34,705 nucleotides of DNA from Spirochaetales bacterium (GTDB lineage: Bacteria; Spirochaetota; Spirochaetia; DSM-27196; Alkalispirochaetaceae): positions 1-34,705 of the forward strand of contig JANQHT010000102.1 in assembly GCA_028282545.1 (NCBI GenBank), in the 5' to 3' direction. Numbering within the stretch: the first letter of the stretch is position 1; each line of letters starts with the position of its first letter. Shown piece by piece: positions 16,204 through 23,706 of the stretch. The position numbers and the translations under genes are program-made. The notes below the pieces were generated by a model, which did no database searches, had not been told where the DNA came from, and worked only from the letters and a program-made list of their open reading frames with translations.

Positions 16204-16983
16204 ATGAGACGTCCCCTCCTGCCTGCGGTTATCCTGGCTCTCGTTTTTCTCTTCCTGATCGGACCCTTCCTGGTAATCGTCGTGTCGTCGTTCAGCGGGA
16301 CCGCGAGCATGAGCTTCCCGCCGGAGGGGTTTTCCGGCCGGTGGTACGCCAAAGTCTTTGGAATAGAGATGTTCCGGACCACCTTTATGGTCAGTTTGAA
16401 GGCGGGCCTCGCGGCGACGGTAACGGCGCTTGTTCTCGGCATCCCCGTGGCCTATGTAATCACGCGCCACACCTTCCGCGGGAAGGGTGTGGTGGAACTC
16501 TTTTTCGCCTCCCCGGCGATCGTTCCCGGCCTGGTGATCGGCTTTGCCCTGCTCAGGTTCTTTGTCTACCTTTCGGGCCTGCCGGTTATAACGGGGCTCT
16601 ACCTCGGACACACGGCCATCCTCTTCCCGTACACGGTCCGCGTTGTCTCGGCGAGCCTGCGGAACTTTGACCCGGCGGTGGAGGAGGCGGCGGTGAGCCT
16701 CGGTTCGACGCGTCTCCACGGCTTTTTCGCCGTGGTCTTCCCCAACATCCGGTCGGGAATTGCCGCAGCGTTTATCCTCGCCTTTATCACCTCCTTTAAC
16801 AACGTACCGATATCCCTCTTCCTGACGGGGCCGGGGGTGGCGACCCTCCCGATCCAGATGTTGATCTACATGGAGTACTACTTTGACCCGACGATATCGG
16901 CTCTTTCGAGCATCATCATCGTTCTCACCGTTGTCATCGTCCAAGCGGCCGAGAGGCTCCTGGGGATCACCCGGTACATGTAG
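16204..16983 (+). CDS. ABC transporter permease, PotC-like
   Basis: A 259-residue permease with about six membrane segments, seven bases after the PotB-like gene. It has FSGRWYAKVFG near the first loop, GIPVAYVITRHTFRGKG, SPAIVPGLVIGFALL and the EAA loop AVEEAAVSLGSTRLHGFFAVVFPNIR. The order binding protein, PotB, PotC and PotA differs from the E. coli order potABCD but contains the same parts. Confidence 0.9.
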   Translation: MRRPLLPAVILALVFLFLIGPFLVIVVSSFSGTASMSFPPEGFSGRWYAKVFGIEMFRTTFMVSLKAGLAATVTALVLGIPVAYVITRHTFRGKGVVELFFASPAIVPGLVIGFALLRFFVYLSGLPVITGLYLGHTAILFPYTVRVVSASLRNFDPAVEEAAVSLGSTRLHGFFAVVFPNIRSGIAAAFILAFITSFNNVPISLFLTGPGVATLPIQMLIYMEYYFDPTISALSSIIIVLTVVIVQAAERLLGITRYM

Positions 16984-16997
16984 GAGGGACCGCCGCG

Positions 16998-18098
16998 ATG
17001 GCCTACGTTGAACTGCAGAGCGTCACCGCCGGATACGTCGCACACGACCCGGTGCTCCGCGATTTTTCCCTTAGGGTCGAGCGTGGTGAATTGCTCTCCC
17101 TCCTTGGTCCGAGCGGGTGTGGGAAGACCACAACGCTCAGGACGATCGCCGGTTTTCTTCTCGCCCAGGAGGGAAGGGTCGTAGTGAACGGCCGCGACTA
17201 TACGCGACTGCCGCCGAACAAACGGAACATCGGCATCGTCTTCCAGACCTACGCCCTCTTTCCGCACCTCTCGGTCTTTGACAACGTGGCGTACGGCTTG
17301 CGCAGGCGCCGCGTTTCCCGGCAGGAGATTTCGACCCGAGTCGCCGGAGCGCTCGAACTGGTATCGCTCACAGGCCTCGAAGAGCGCCTGCCCGCGCACC
17401 TTTCGGGAGGGCAGCGACAAAGGGTCGCCCTGGCGCGTGCAATCGTGATCGAGCCGGACCTGCTCCTCCTGGACGAACCGCTCTCCAACTTGGACGCGAA
17501 GCTCCGGGACGAGATGCGGGGCGAACTGGCGCGCCTCCAGAAGCAGTTGGGCATCACGATGATCTACGTGACCCACGACCAGGTGGAGGCGCTCAGCCTC
17601 TCGAGCAGGATCGTCGTTATGAATCAGGGAGTGATCGAACAGAGCGACACGCCCCAGGCGATATTCGAACGGCCGGCGACGCCCTTCGTGGCGCACTTTA
17701 TGGGGTTCGACAACGCCCTATCGGGAACGTGTCGGGAAATTCTTGGGGATAGGGCCGTTGTCGAGGTCAGCGGTCACCGGTTCGAGTGCCGCGCGCTTCC
17801 GGGCGGGAAGGAGCTTTCCGCCGGAGAGGCGGTGCGCCTCCTCTTTCGTCCCGTGGACGTGAGGTTCGTTGGAGCGGACGGAGCGGACCGGCTGAATACG
17901 CTTCCCGTCCGAATGGAATTTTCCAACTACCAGGGGACCAGCACGCTCTGCGGCCTCGTGTCGGGGGATCAGCGCCTGACCGCCGTGGTTGACGGTGCGG
18001 TACCGCCGGCGGACGGCGATCTCCACGTACAGATAGAACCGGGGGCGATCCTCCTCGATACGGTAACGTATGAGAGTGTCGGGGGCAAAGATGGGTAA
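16998..18098 (+). CDS. ABC transporter ATP-binding protein, PotA-like
   Basis: A 366-residue ATPase with Walker A GPSGCGKTT (37-45), Q-loop VFQTYALFPHLSVFDNVAYGLRR, signature LSGGQRQRVALARA, Walker B LLLLDEPLSNLDAKLRDEMR and the switch His in IYVTHDQVEAL. The last 120 residues form a TOBE-type regulatory domain (LLFRPVDVRFV ... VQIEPGAILL). It has TAGGAGGG at 16981-16988, overlapping the stop codon of the permease gene, and overlaps the phosphorylase gene by eight bases. Confidence 0.93.
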   Translation: MAYVELQSVTAGYVAHDPVLRDFSLRVERGELLSLLGPSGCGKTTTLRTIAGFLLAQEGRVVVNGRDYTRLPPNKRNIGIVFQTYALFPHLSVFDNVAYGLRRRRVSRQEISTRVAGALELVSLTGLEERLPAHLSGGQRQRVALARAIVIEPDLLLLDEPLSNLDAKLRDEMRGELARLQKQLGITMIYVTHDQVEALSLSSRIVVMNQGVIEQSDTPQAIFERPATPFVAHFMGFDNALSGTCREILGDRAVVEVSGHRFECRALPGGKELSAGEAVRLLFRPVDVRFVGADGADRLNTLPVRMEFSNYQGTSTLCGLVSGDQRLTAVVDGAVPPADGDLHVQIEPGAILLDTVTYESVGGKDG

Positions 18099-18843
18099 CA
18101 ACAAGACGATTCTCAAACATATCCGGTGCGGCGAAGGTGACGTGGCACCGTACGTCATCATTCCCGGAGACCCCGGACGGGTGGCGCGCATCGTGGATCA
18201 GATGGACAGCGCCGCGTTCATCGCCGAAAACCGGGAGTACGTCGTCTACACCGGCGAACACCAGGGTGCACCGGTCACCGTGTGCTCCTCCGGGATAGGT
18301 GGCCCCGCCGCTTCCATCGCCTTCGAGGAGCTGATCACGCTCGGCGCGCGCGTCTTTATCCGCGTGGGTTCCGCCGGCGGTAGGCAGCCGGAGACACCGA
18401 TCGGCACGCCTATCGTGATCACCGCCTCGTACCGCGGGGAGGGAACGACCAAGGCGTATCTGCCGCCGGAGTTTCCCGCCGTGGCGGACCTGGGAGTTAC
18501 GAACGCCCTTGTGGCGGCGCTGGACCGCCAGGCGGTGGATTACCAGGTTGGACTCGGCTTCACCCGGGACGCCTACTACGTCCAGGACCAGGATCTCAAC
18601 GAACTGCTCACCCAAAGCGGCGTCAAGGCGGCGGAACAGGAGGCGGCGATGCTCTTTATCATCGGCGCCGTCCGAAAGGTGAAGACCGGGGCGATCGTTG
18701 CCACCGACTCGAATATCTGGCTCCCGGAGCAACCCACCCTGGAGGAGAAGGAACGGCTCTTCCGTGTGGGCGAGGCAAAGGCGATCCGCGCCGCCCTGGA
18801 CGCAACGGTGGCGCTCCACCGCGACGGCGCCCACCAGTGGTAG
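18091..18843 (+). CDS. Nucleoside phosphorylase (uridine phosphorylase/NP-I family)
   Basis: A 250-residue NP-I family enzyme that splits a nucleoside with phosphate into a base and ribose (or deoxyribose) 1-phosphate. Marks are VIIPGDPGRVARI (phosphate-binding Arg in GDPGR, residues 26-30), SSGIGGPAASIAFEEL, FIRVGSAGG and the nucleoside-binding AEQEAAMLF. ATG at 18091 has GGGGG just upstream and overlaps the ATPase stop; an in-frame ATG at 18070 is less likely. Its place inside the transporter operon suggests that a nucleoside is the imported solute. The base specificity is not clear: the arrangement recalls uridine phosphorylases more than purine ones. Confidence 0.85.
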   Translation: MGNNKTILKHIRCGEGDVAPYVIIPGDPGRVARIVDQMDSAAFIAENREYVVYTGEHQGAPVTVCSSGIGGPAASIAFEELITLGARVFIRVGSAGGRQPETPIGTPIVITASYRGEGTTKAYLPPEFPAVADLGVTNALVAALDRQAVDYQVGLGFTRDAYYVQDQDLNELLTQSGVKAAEQEAAMLFIIGAVRKVKTGAIVATDSNIWLPEQPTLEEKERLFRVGEAKAIRAALDATVALHRDGAHQW

Positions 18844-19949
18844 CGGTCGATCGTTCCCGGGTCATCGACACGTTCCTCGACCTGTGTGCCCTCCGGAGCC
18901 CCTCCTACGAAGAGGGGCCCGTTCGCGACTACGTGAGGGTGGCCCTCGACGCGATCGGTGTGCCGGTGTCGGAGGACGCCCGCGGAAACCTCTACGCCCG
19001 GCTGAACGGAGTATCCCACCTGGAACCGCTCTTCCTCTGCTCCCACATGGACACCGTCCCCGTACCCGAGGGCCCCGCCGTTACCCCGCGGCGATCGGGC
19101 GGTACGATTCGAAGCGGAGGCTCGACGATCCTCGGGGGAGACGACAAGCAGGGAGTCGCCGCGGCGCTCGAGATGGCGCGCCTTGCCATGGCCCACCCCG
19201 GAGTGGGCCGGGGGATCGACCTGGTCTTTACCGTTGAGGAGGAGGTGGGCAGCCTCGGCAGTCGCGACATCGATTCGGAGAGGATTCGCGCCCGGCAGGG
19301 GTACAACCTGGACGGGGAGACGCCTCCTGGAACGGCGATCCACCGGGCGCCGCGCAAGGCGCGGTACATTGCCACCGTTCGGGGGCGCAGTACGCACGCC
19401 GCCCTCGACCCGGAGGGGGGTATCAACGCCATCGCCGCGGCGGCGGCGATCATATCGCGGTTGCCCCTGGGGGCACCGGACCGCCACTCCACGGCAAACG
19501 TCGGAACGATTACCGGGGGGAGGCAAACCAACGTCGTCCCCGGTGAGACGACCTTTACCGGCGAGATCCGCAGTTTCGACGCGCCGGCGTTTGCGGCGCT
19601 TCGCGAGCGGACCGAGGCGGTTGCCCGGGAGGCGGCGGCCGCTGCCGGAGCGTCCGTGTCCGTGGAGTGGGAGGAGGTCTACGACCGGTACGAAGTCTCC
19701 CCGGGCGAGCCGTGCGTACAGTGGTTTGACGCGGCTGTCCGCGCCGCCGGGCTGACGCCGTCGCTCCTCACGTCTCGCGGCGGCGGCGACGCCAACCAGC
19801 TGAACAACAAGGGATTGCGCTGCGTCGTCTTCGGACTGGGGATGCACGAGATTCACAGCGTTGAGGAATACGTGGATGAAGCGGAGTACCTCACGGCGGT
19901 AGAATTGCTCGCCTCGATCGTCTTTCCGCCTGCCGCCGCGGTATCCTAA
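18837..19949 (+). CDS. M20-family metallohydrolase, peptidase T-like
   Basis: A 370-residue di-zinc hydrolase. Expected metal and catalytic residues are visible: His70 and Asp72 in LCSHMDTVP, Asp102/103 in LGGDDKQGVAA, the Glu pair in VFTVEEEVGSLGSRD (134-136), Asp in GYNLDGE, and a late His in GLGMHEIHSVEEY. A lid domain (RKARYIATVRGRSTHAALDPEGGINAIAAAA) sits in the middle. M20 enzymes cleave peptides or acyl-amino bonds. It begins with GTG at 18837, inside the last codons of the phosphorylase, so translation is coupled. Its job next to a nucleoside phosphorylase is unknown; a modified or acylated nucleoside or peptidyl nucleoside is a speculative substrate. Confidence 0.88.
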   Translation: MVAVDRSRVIDTFLDLCALRSPSYEEGPVRDYVRVALDAIGVPVSEDARGNLYARLNGVSHLEPLFLCSHMDTVPVPEGPAVTPRRSGGTIRSGGSTILGGDDKQGVAAALEMARLAMAHPGVGRGIDLVFTVEEEVGSLGSRDIDSERIRARQGYNLDGETPPGTAIHRAPRKARYIATVRGRSTHAALDPEGGINAIAAAAAIISRLPLGAPDRHSTANVGTITGGRQTNVVPGETTFTGEIRSFDAPAFAALRERTEAVAREAAAAAGASVSVEWEEVYDRYEVSPGEPCVQWFDAAVRAAGLTPSLLTSRGGGDANQLNNKGLRCVVFGLGMHEIHSVEEYVDEAEYLTAVELLASIVFPPAAAVS

Positions 19950-19956
19950 GCGGGTG

Positions 19957-19971
19957 CCCCCGGCGCGGGGG
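19957..19971. terminator. Short G/C hairpin between convergent genes
   Basis: CCCCCG (19957-19962) pairs with CGGGGG (19966-19971) in the 25-base gap between the M20 gene and the amidohydrolase gene. No T run follows on either strand, so its role as a two-way terminator is uncertain. Confidence 0.4.
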
Positions 19972-19974
19972 AGC

Positions 19975-21276
19975 CTACACCTCGCCCAGCGTCTCCCGAA
20001 TCCGCGCGCCGATCTCCCGGGATCGGGCCATGATCGCTCCCCGGTCCAGGTGGGGTATTCGGCGGTCCTGCATGAGAACACGCCCCGCCACGATCGTTGT
20101 GTTCACGTCCCCGGCCGTGGCGGCGTAGACCACCGCCGACCACGGGTCGTGAAGCGGCTGCATCGCCACCGAATCGGTAGCGATGACGATGACGTCGGCC
20201 TGCTTCCCCGGCTCGAGGCTCCCGATCCGCTCTTCCATGTGCAGCGCCCTGGCTCCCCCCATCGTCGCAAGGTGGACGATCTCTTTCGCTGGAAAAACGG
20301 TGGCGTCTTGGGCGATGCCCTTGTGGATATAGGCGGCGGCGCGCATCGCCGGGAAGAGGTCGAGCCGGTTCCCGCTCATGGGACCGTCGGTGGCAAGACC
20401 GAGGCGGAGATCCGCGTCCGCCATCGCCTTCGCTGGGGCGAACCCCTTACCCCCCTTCGCGTTTGCTATCGGGTTGTGCGCCACCCCCACATCGTGTTCG
20501 CTCAGCAGGCGGTGATCCGCCTCATCGGTGAAGACGCAGTGCACCGCTGTGAGACGCCGGTTGAGTACGCCGATATCGTGCATCCGCCGCACCGGAGAGA
20601 CACCGTAGGCCTTTTGTATCGCCTCGACCTCGAAGGGCATCTCCGCCAGGTGCAACATCATCGGCACGTCGAGTTCCTCCGACGCGGCAACACAGGCGCG
20701 CAGGTGAGCGTCGTCCACGGTGTAGGGAGCGTGGGGCGCGATCGCCGGCGTAACGAGGGGGTCGCCGCGGTACGCCGCCACAAGCCGCCGGGCGCGATCG
20801 AGTCCACCGTGCGGTTCCGGTTCGTCCGGAGCGGCGAAGTTCACCACCGTTTCTCCGACGACGCCGCGAAGGCCCGCCTCTCTCGTCGCCCGGGCGCTCT
20901 CCTCTTCGAAGTAGTACATGTCCGCGAAGGTCGTCACACCGCCCTCGATCAGTTCGATCAGGGCGTGAAGCGTCGCGTGGTAGACCAGATCGGCGTCGAC
21001 CACCCTCGATTCGAGCGGAAAGAGAACCCTTCGGAGCCGGTCGGCCCGGTCGTCCGCCAGGGAGCGGAAGAGCGCCATCGCCAGGTGCGTGTGGGTATTC
21101 ACCATGCCGGGGAGGACGATTCCACCGCCGGCGTCGATCATCGTGTCCGCCGGAGGCGGGGCGCCGGTACCGACGCGTTCAACGCGGTCACTCTCTATCA
21201 CCACGAACCCGTCGGCAATCGCCTCGCTTCCAGGAGCCATCGACAGAACCCAGCCGTTGTGGATACACACGCTCAT
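19975..21276 (-). CDS. Amidohydrolase, MTA/SAH deaminase-like
   Basis: A 433-residue amidohydrolase of the TrzN/AtzA/SsnA-type branch that includes 5-methylthioadenosine/S-adenosylhomocysteine deaminase. Metal ligands are visible: HTH at residues 62-64 in LPGMVNTHTHLAM, His in MMLHLAEMPFEVE, His in TAVHCVFTDEAD, and Asp in LGLATDGPMSGNRLDLF. The end has IGSLEPGKQADVIVI, typical of the family. It would deaminate an adenosine-like compound to an inosine-like one. ATG at 21276 (MSVCIHNGWVL) was preferred; the open frame upstream to 21486 runs through the promoter region of the divergent antitoxin gene. It faces the phosphorylase operon, which fits nucleoside salvage. Confidence 0.87.
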   Translation of the reverse strand: MSVCIHNGWVLSMAPGSEAIADGFVVIESDRVERVGTGAPPPADTMIDAGGGIVLPGMVNTHTHLAMALFRSLADDRADRLRRVLFPLESRVVDADLVYHATLHALIELIEGGVTTFADMYYFEEESARATREAGLRGVVGETVVNFAAPDEPEPHGGLDRARRLVAAYRGDPLVTPAIAPHAPYTVDDAHLRACVAASEELDVPMMLHLAEMPFEVEAIQKAYGVSPVRRMHDIGVLNRRLTAVHCVFTDEADHRLLSEHDVGVAHNPIANAKGGKGFAPAKAMADADLRLGLATDGPMSGNRLDLFPAMRAAAYIHKGIAQDATVFPAKEIVHLATMGGARALHMEERIGSLEPGKQADVIVIATDSVAMQPLHDPWSAVVYAATAGDVNTTIVAGRVLMQDRRIPHLDRGAIMARSREIGARIRETLGEV

Positions 21277-21321
21277 TGTCGGGAAGTGTACCACGGAGCA
21301 CGCGGCGTATGCTGGAGAAGC

Positions 21322-21343
21322 AGTATATGGGTACCCATATACT
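21322..21343. promoter_or_regulatory. 22-bp perfect palindrome, probable antitoxin operator
   Basis: AGTATATGGGT followed by its exact complement in reverse forms a perfect 22-bp dyad. It ends one base before the -35 box of the vapBC-type operon, and on the other strand it contains TATACT, a possible -10 box for the amidohydrolase gene. Ribbon-helix-helix antitoxins usually bind such sites to repress their own operon. Confidence 0.75.
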
Positions 21344-21344
21344 A

Positions 21345-21373
21345 TTGACCATACGCCCGTATACCGGTACGCT
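21345..21373 (+). promoter_or_regulatory. Promoter of the first toxin-antitoxin operon (leaderless)
   Basis: TTGACC (21345-21350) is followed after 17 bp by TACGCT (21368-21373, a weak -10). The antitoxin ATG at 21380 falls seven bases after the -10 box and no ribosome-binding site precedes it. Confidence 0.45.
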
Positions 21374-21379
21374 TGTCGT

Positions 21380-21628
21380 ATGAAGACGACCATTGAGCTT
21401 TCCGACGCGCTCCTGGCGCGGATCAAACGGGAAGCGCGGGAGAACGGCATCACCATGCGTGAACTCCTGGAAACGGCCGTTCGCACGTGGCTCGACGAGA
21501 AAGAGGGGCGTCAACGCGCGTACGTTTTCGAAAATTACCCAGTTGACGGCAACGGTGTCTGTGAAGGCGTTACCGAAGGCTCCTGGGAGCAGATTCGGGC
21601 GATGGTTTACGAGGGGCGTGGCGGTTGA
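21380..21628 (+). CDS. Ribbon-helix-helix antitoxin, VapB-like
   Basis: An 82-residue protein starting with MKTTIELSDALLARIKREARENG, the strand-helix-helix pattern of ribbon-helix-helix DNA-binding antitoxins, followed by ITMRELLETAVRTWLDEKE. The acidic C-terminal part (VDGNGVCEGVTEGSWEQIRAMVYEGRGG) would wrap the toxin. It precedes a PIN-domain toxin with overlapping stop and start codons. A palindrome upstream suggests self-repression. Confidence 0.85.
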   Translation: MKTTIELSDALLARIKREARENGITMRELLETAVRTWLDEKEGRQRAYVFENYPVDGNGVCEGVTEGSWEQIRAMVYEGRGG

Positions 21629-22062
21629 TCGCCGTAGATACAAACATCCTCGTCTACTCGCACCGGCGGGACTCAGCGTTTTTCGAGGCTTCCCAGGCGG
21701 TCATCCGTTCCCTGGCGGAATCAGCCGCACCGTGGGCCATTCCATGGCCGGCGGTGCACGAGTTCCTTGCCATAGTCACGCATCCACGCATCTACTCGCC
21801 GGCGTCCCCGCTCACGACGGCGATAGAGCAGGTCAAACGCTGGGCCGGGAGTCCCTCTCTCTCGTTCATCGGTGAACACGGCGGGGCGTATCTGGACGTT
21901 CTGGCGCACCATCTGCAATCGGGCAGGGTGGTGGGAGCGCGCGTGCACGACGCGCGAATTGCCGCTATTTGTATCTCCCATCGCGTGGACGAACTTTGGA
22001 CGGCGGATCGTGATTTTACCCGCTTTCCGGGCGTACGGGTTCGCAACCCACTCGTCCGGTGA
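21625..22062 (+). CDS. PIN-domain ribonuclease toxin, VapC-like
   Basis: A 145-residue PIN-domain protein. The acidic metal-binding residues are at Asp5 in IAVDTNILVYSHRRDS, Glu in PAVHEFLAIVTHPRI, Asp in GARVHDARIAAIC and Asp in ELWTADRDFTRFPGV. Such toxins cut tRNA or rRNA when the antitoxin is lost. The start is TTG at 21625, overlapping the antitoxin stop codon (TTGA), so translation is coupled. It ends nine bases from the stop of a second PIN toxin on the other strand. Confidence 0.9.
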   Translation: MIAVDTNILVYSHRRDSAFFEASQAVIRSLAESAAPWAIPWPAVHEFLAIVTHPRIYSPASPLTTAIEQVKRWAGSPSLSFIGEHGGAYLDVLAHHLQSGRVVGARVHDARIAAICISHRVDELWTADRDFTRFPGVRVRNPLVR

Positions 22063-22071
22063 TACCGACTC

Positions 22072-22476
22072 CTACCAGTGCCGCGACGAAACAGACTGAA
22101 TCCGCGAGAAGTGAACCAGGTTTGCGGTAATAACGTCGCAATCGTGGGCGTAGGCAAAGGCGGCGATCAGCACATCAAAGTCGTCGATCGGCGAACCGGC
22201 CACCTCCAGCTCCGCCTTGATCTGACCAAACGACGCGGCGACATCCGGAATCCAGTTGAGTTGCGGCACGACATGCAGGATTCGATCGCGTTCACGTTCC
22301 AGGAGGACCCGCCTTCTTGAGTCGGGCGGGAGCCGCCGAACACCGTATTCGATCTCCGCGACGACCGGGGGCGCCGTGGCAACGTCTCCGGGCTTGCGCT
22401 CCCGAAGGAATTCGACCATGGCGCTATCGCCTCGCATCAGTGCAGATATCGCCGTGGTGTCCAGCAGTGACCTCAC
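22072..22476 (-). CDS. PIN-domain ribonuclease toxin, VapC-like (second module)
   Basis: A 134-residue PIN-domain protein of a different subgroup from its neighbour. It has MRSLLDTTAISALMRGD (Asp6), the Glu motif VVAEIEYGVRRLP, SPIDDFDVLIAAFAYAHDCDVITAN and FSRIQSV, the usual VapC landmarks. It overlaps its antitoxin gene by four bases. The two toxins share little sequence, so the modules were probably acquired separately rather than duplicated. Confidence 0.92.
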   Translation of the reverse strand: MRSLLDTTAISALMRGDSAMVEFLRERKPGDVATAPPVVAEIEYGVRRLPPDSRRRVLLERERDRILHVVPQLNWIPDVAASFGQIKAELEVAGSPIDDFDVLIAAFAYAHDCDVITANLVHFSRIQSVSSRHW

Positions 22477-22733
22477 AGAACCGGTGCTCCGCGGTTCCGC
22501 CGGTTACCCAGAATTACCCGGTCGAGTTCGTGTGTGGCCGCAGCGATCTCCTCGCGCTCCCGTTGATCGGCGGGTGAATCGAAAAACCCGGCCGGCCATT
22601 CTCCCGCGTCAGATGCAATCAGAACGCCTAGGGCATCGAGCACCAGGCGATTGCGGCTCACGCCGCGTCTTCGCGCGATGTCGTCCACGCGTTTCAACGT
22701 ATCGTCGGGGATGTGGACGGTCGTTGAGCCCAT
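22473..22733 (-). CDS. Ribbon-helix-helix antitoxin of the second module
   Basis: An 86-residue protein starting with MGSTTVHIPDDTLKRVDDIARRRGVSRNRLVLDAL, a clear ribbon-helix-helix DNA-binding domain, and ending in an acidic and basic tail (DQREREEIAAATHELDRVILGNRR) that would hold the toxin. ATG at 22733 was chosen on this pattern; the longer open frame to 22796 lies in the promoter. Confidence 0.88.
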   Translation of the reverse strand: MGSTTVHIPDDTLKRVDDIARRRGVSRNRLVLDALGVLIASDAGEWPAGFFDSPADQREREEIAAATHELDRVILGNRRNRGAPVL

Positions 22734-22735
22734 AC

Positions 22736-22768
22736 AACGAATATATCCTATTCGTTCTTGCGGTACAA
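22736..22768 (-). promoter_or_regulatory. Promoter and operator of the second toxin-antitoxin operon (leaderless)
   Basis: On the minus strand TTGTAC (22768-22763), 17 bp and TATATT (22745-22740) form a good promoter. The A of the antitoxin ATG (22733) is seven bases after the -10 box, so the mRNA should be leaderless. AACGAATA (22736-22743) and TATTCGTT (22749-22756) form an 8-bp dyad over the -10 box, a likely self-repression site. Confidence 0.7.
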
Positions 22769-22831
22769 TGCGTCGCGGGCGAGCGGGCGGTTCCACACCA
22801 TAGCGGCGCGGGAACCGCCGGAAGAGATGAA

Positions 22832-23158
22832 TCAGCCGCCGCGTTGTGATCCGCGGTTCACCCGGGCGGAGCCGGCGCCGCCGCCGCCGCCGGAAGCACC
22901 CCCCGGTCCACCGGGCGAGCGCTTGCCGCGTCCCGATTCGCGAATAAAACGCGAACCTTGGTGTTTGCCGTGCCCCGAGTCGTGGTGAGCTTCCTCGGCG
23001 CCGTCCTCGTCACCATGCTCCGCCTTGCGTTTATCGGCGGCCGCCGCGGCGGCCTCGTTGAGTCGTTTGGCTTCTGCGGCACGGTCCGCTTCGTAGTGGC
23101 AGTGTTTGTACTTCTTTCCGCTCCCGCAATGGCACGGATCGTTACGTCCCAGTTTCAT
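22832..23158 (-). CDS. SEC-C motif protein with Gly/Arg-rich tail
   Basis: A 108-residue protein. The first 25 residues are a SEC-C zinc-binding motif, [20 protein letters not shown], like the C-terminus of SecA; it binds zinc and often contacts ribosomes or RNA. A helical Ala/Lys/Glu/Asp-rich stretch follows, then a low-complexity tail with [14 protein letters not shown] and RGSQRGG. The function is not known. It is divergent from the deacylase gene with a 25-base gap. Confidence 0.8.
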   Translation of the reverse strand: MKLGRNDPCHCGSGKKYKHCHYEADRAAEAKRLNEAAAAAADKRKAEHGDEDGAEEAHHDSGHGKHQGSRFIRESGRGKRSPGGPGGASGGGGGAGSARVNRGSQRGG

Positions 23159-23183
23159 GCTTCCATGGTACACTGCGGCGGAG

Positions 23184-23681
23184 ATGAACGCCACCGGCCC
23201 CGTTTCGATCGTCTGCGACTACCTCGCCTCCCTCGGCATCAGTTGGGAAATGCACGAGCATCCGGCGCTCTACACGGTCGACCAGGCGCGGAAGCACTGG
23301 GAGCACATCCCCGGTGGCCACGCCAAGAACCTCTTCTTAAGGAACAAAAGGGGCAACCGTCACCTGCTCGTGGTTCTGGAACACGACACTCCCTTCGATA
23401 TCAAGGCCTTTGGAAATCAAATCGGCGCCGGTAATCTGAGTTTCGCTTCCGCCGAGCGCTTGGCCACATGGCTCGGGGTTGAGCCGGGATCGGTCACGCC
23501 CTTCGGGCTTATCAACGACGGTGAAAACCACGTTGAGGTCTTTGTAGACCGGCGGCTCTTTGACTACGACAAGGTGAACTTCCACCCGAACGTTAACACG
23601 GCCACCGTGACGATCGCCTCAGCCGATTTCCGCCGCTTCCTGGAGGCGTGCGGAAACGACGTTACGATAGGTCTGCTCTGA
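23184..23681 (+). CDS. YbaK/ProX-type aminoacyl-tRNA deacylase
   Basis: A 165-residue single-domain protein of the YbaK/ProRS-editing family, closest in style to the free-standing ProX/PrdX enzymes that hydrolyse mischarged Ala-tRNA(Pro). Marks are [48 protein letters not shown] with the conserved Lys, [27 protein letters not shown] and [17 protein letters not shown] at 23184 was preferred over upstream starts because it has a GGAG-like site close by and matches the usual family start. Confidence 0.9.
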   Translation: MNATGPVSIVCDYLASLGISWEMHEHPALYTVDQARKHWEHIPGGHAKNLFLRNKRGNRHLLVVLEHDTPFDIKAFGNQIGAGNLSFASAERLATWLGVEPGSVTPFGLINDGENHVEVFVDRRLFDYDKVNFHPNVNTATVTIASADFRRFLEACGNDVTIGLL

Positions 23682-23686
23682 TCGTC

Positions 23687-23706
23687 CGCCTCACCACGGT
23701 GAGGCG
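23687..23706. terminator. Hairpin between convergent deacylase and LysR genes
   Basis: CGCCTCACC (23687-23695) pairs with GGTGAGGCG (23698-23706). It begins six bases after one stop codon and covers the last codons of the other gene. No T run is present. Confidence 0.5.

Noticed and set aside
18576..20081. Long minus-strand open frame (about 500 codons) across the phosphorylase and M20 genes
   Set aside because: It is antisense to two genes with clear family motifs; its translation is Arg/Gly-rich and resembles nothing known.
19954..21348. Plus-strand open frame opposite the amidohydrolase gene
   Set aside because: The amidohydrolase has its metal-binding residues on the other strand; this frame has none.
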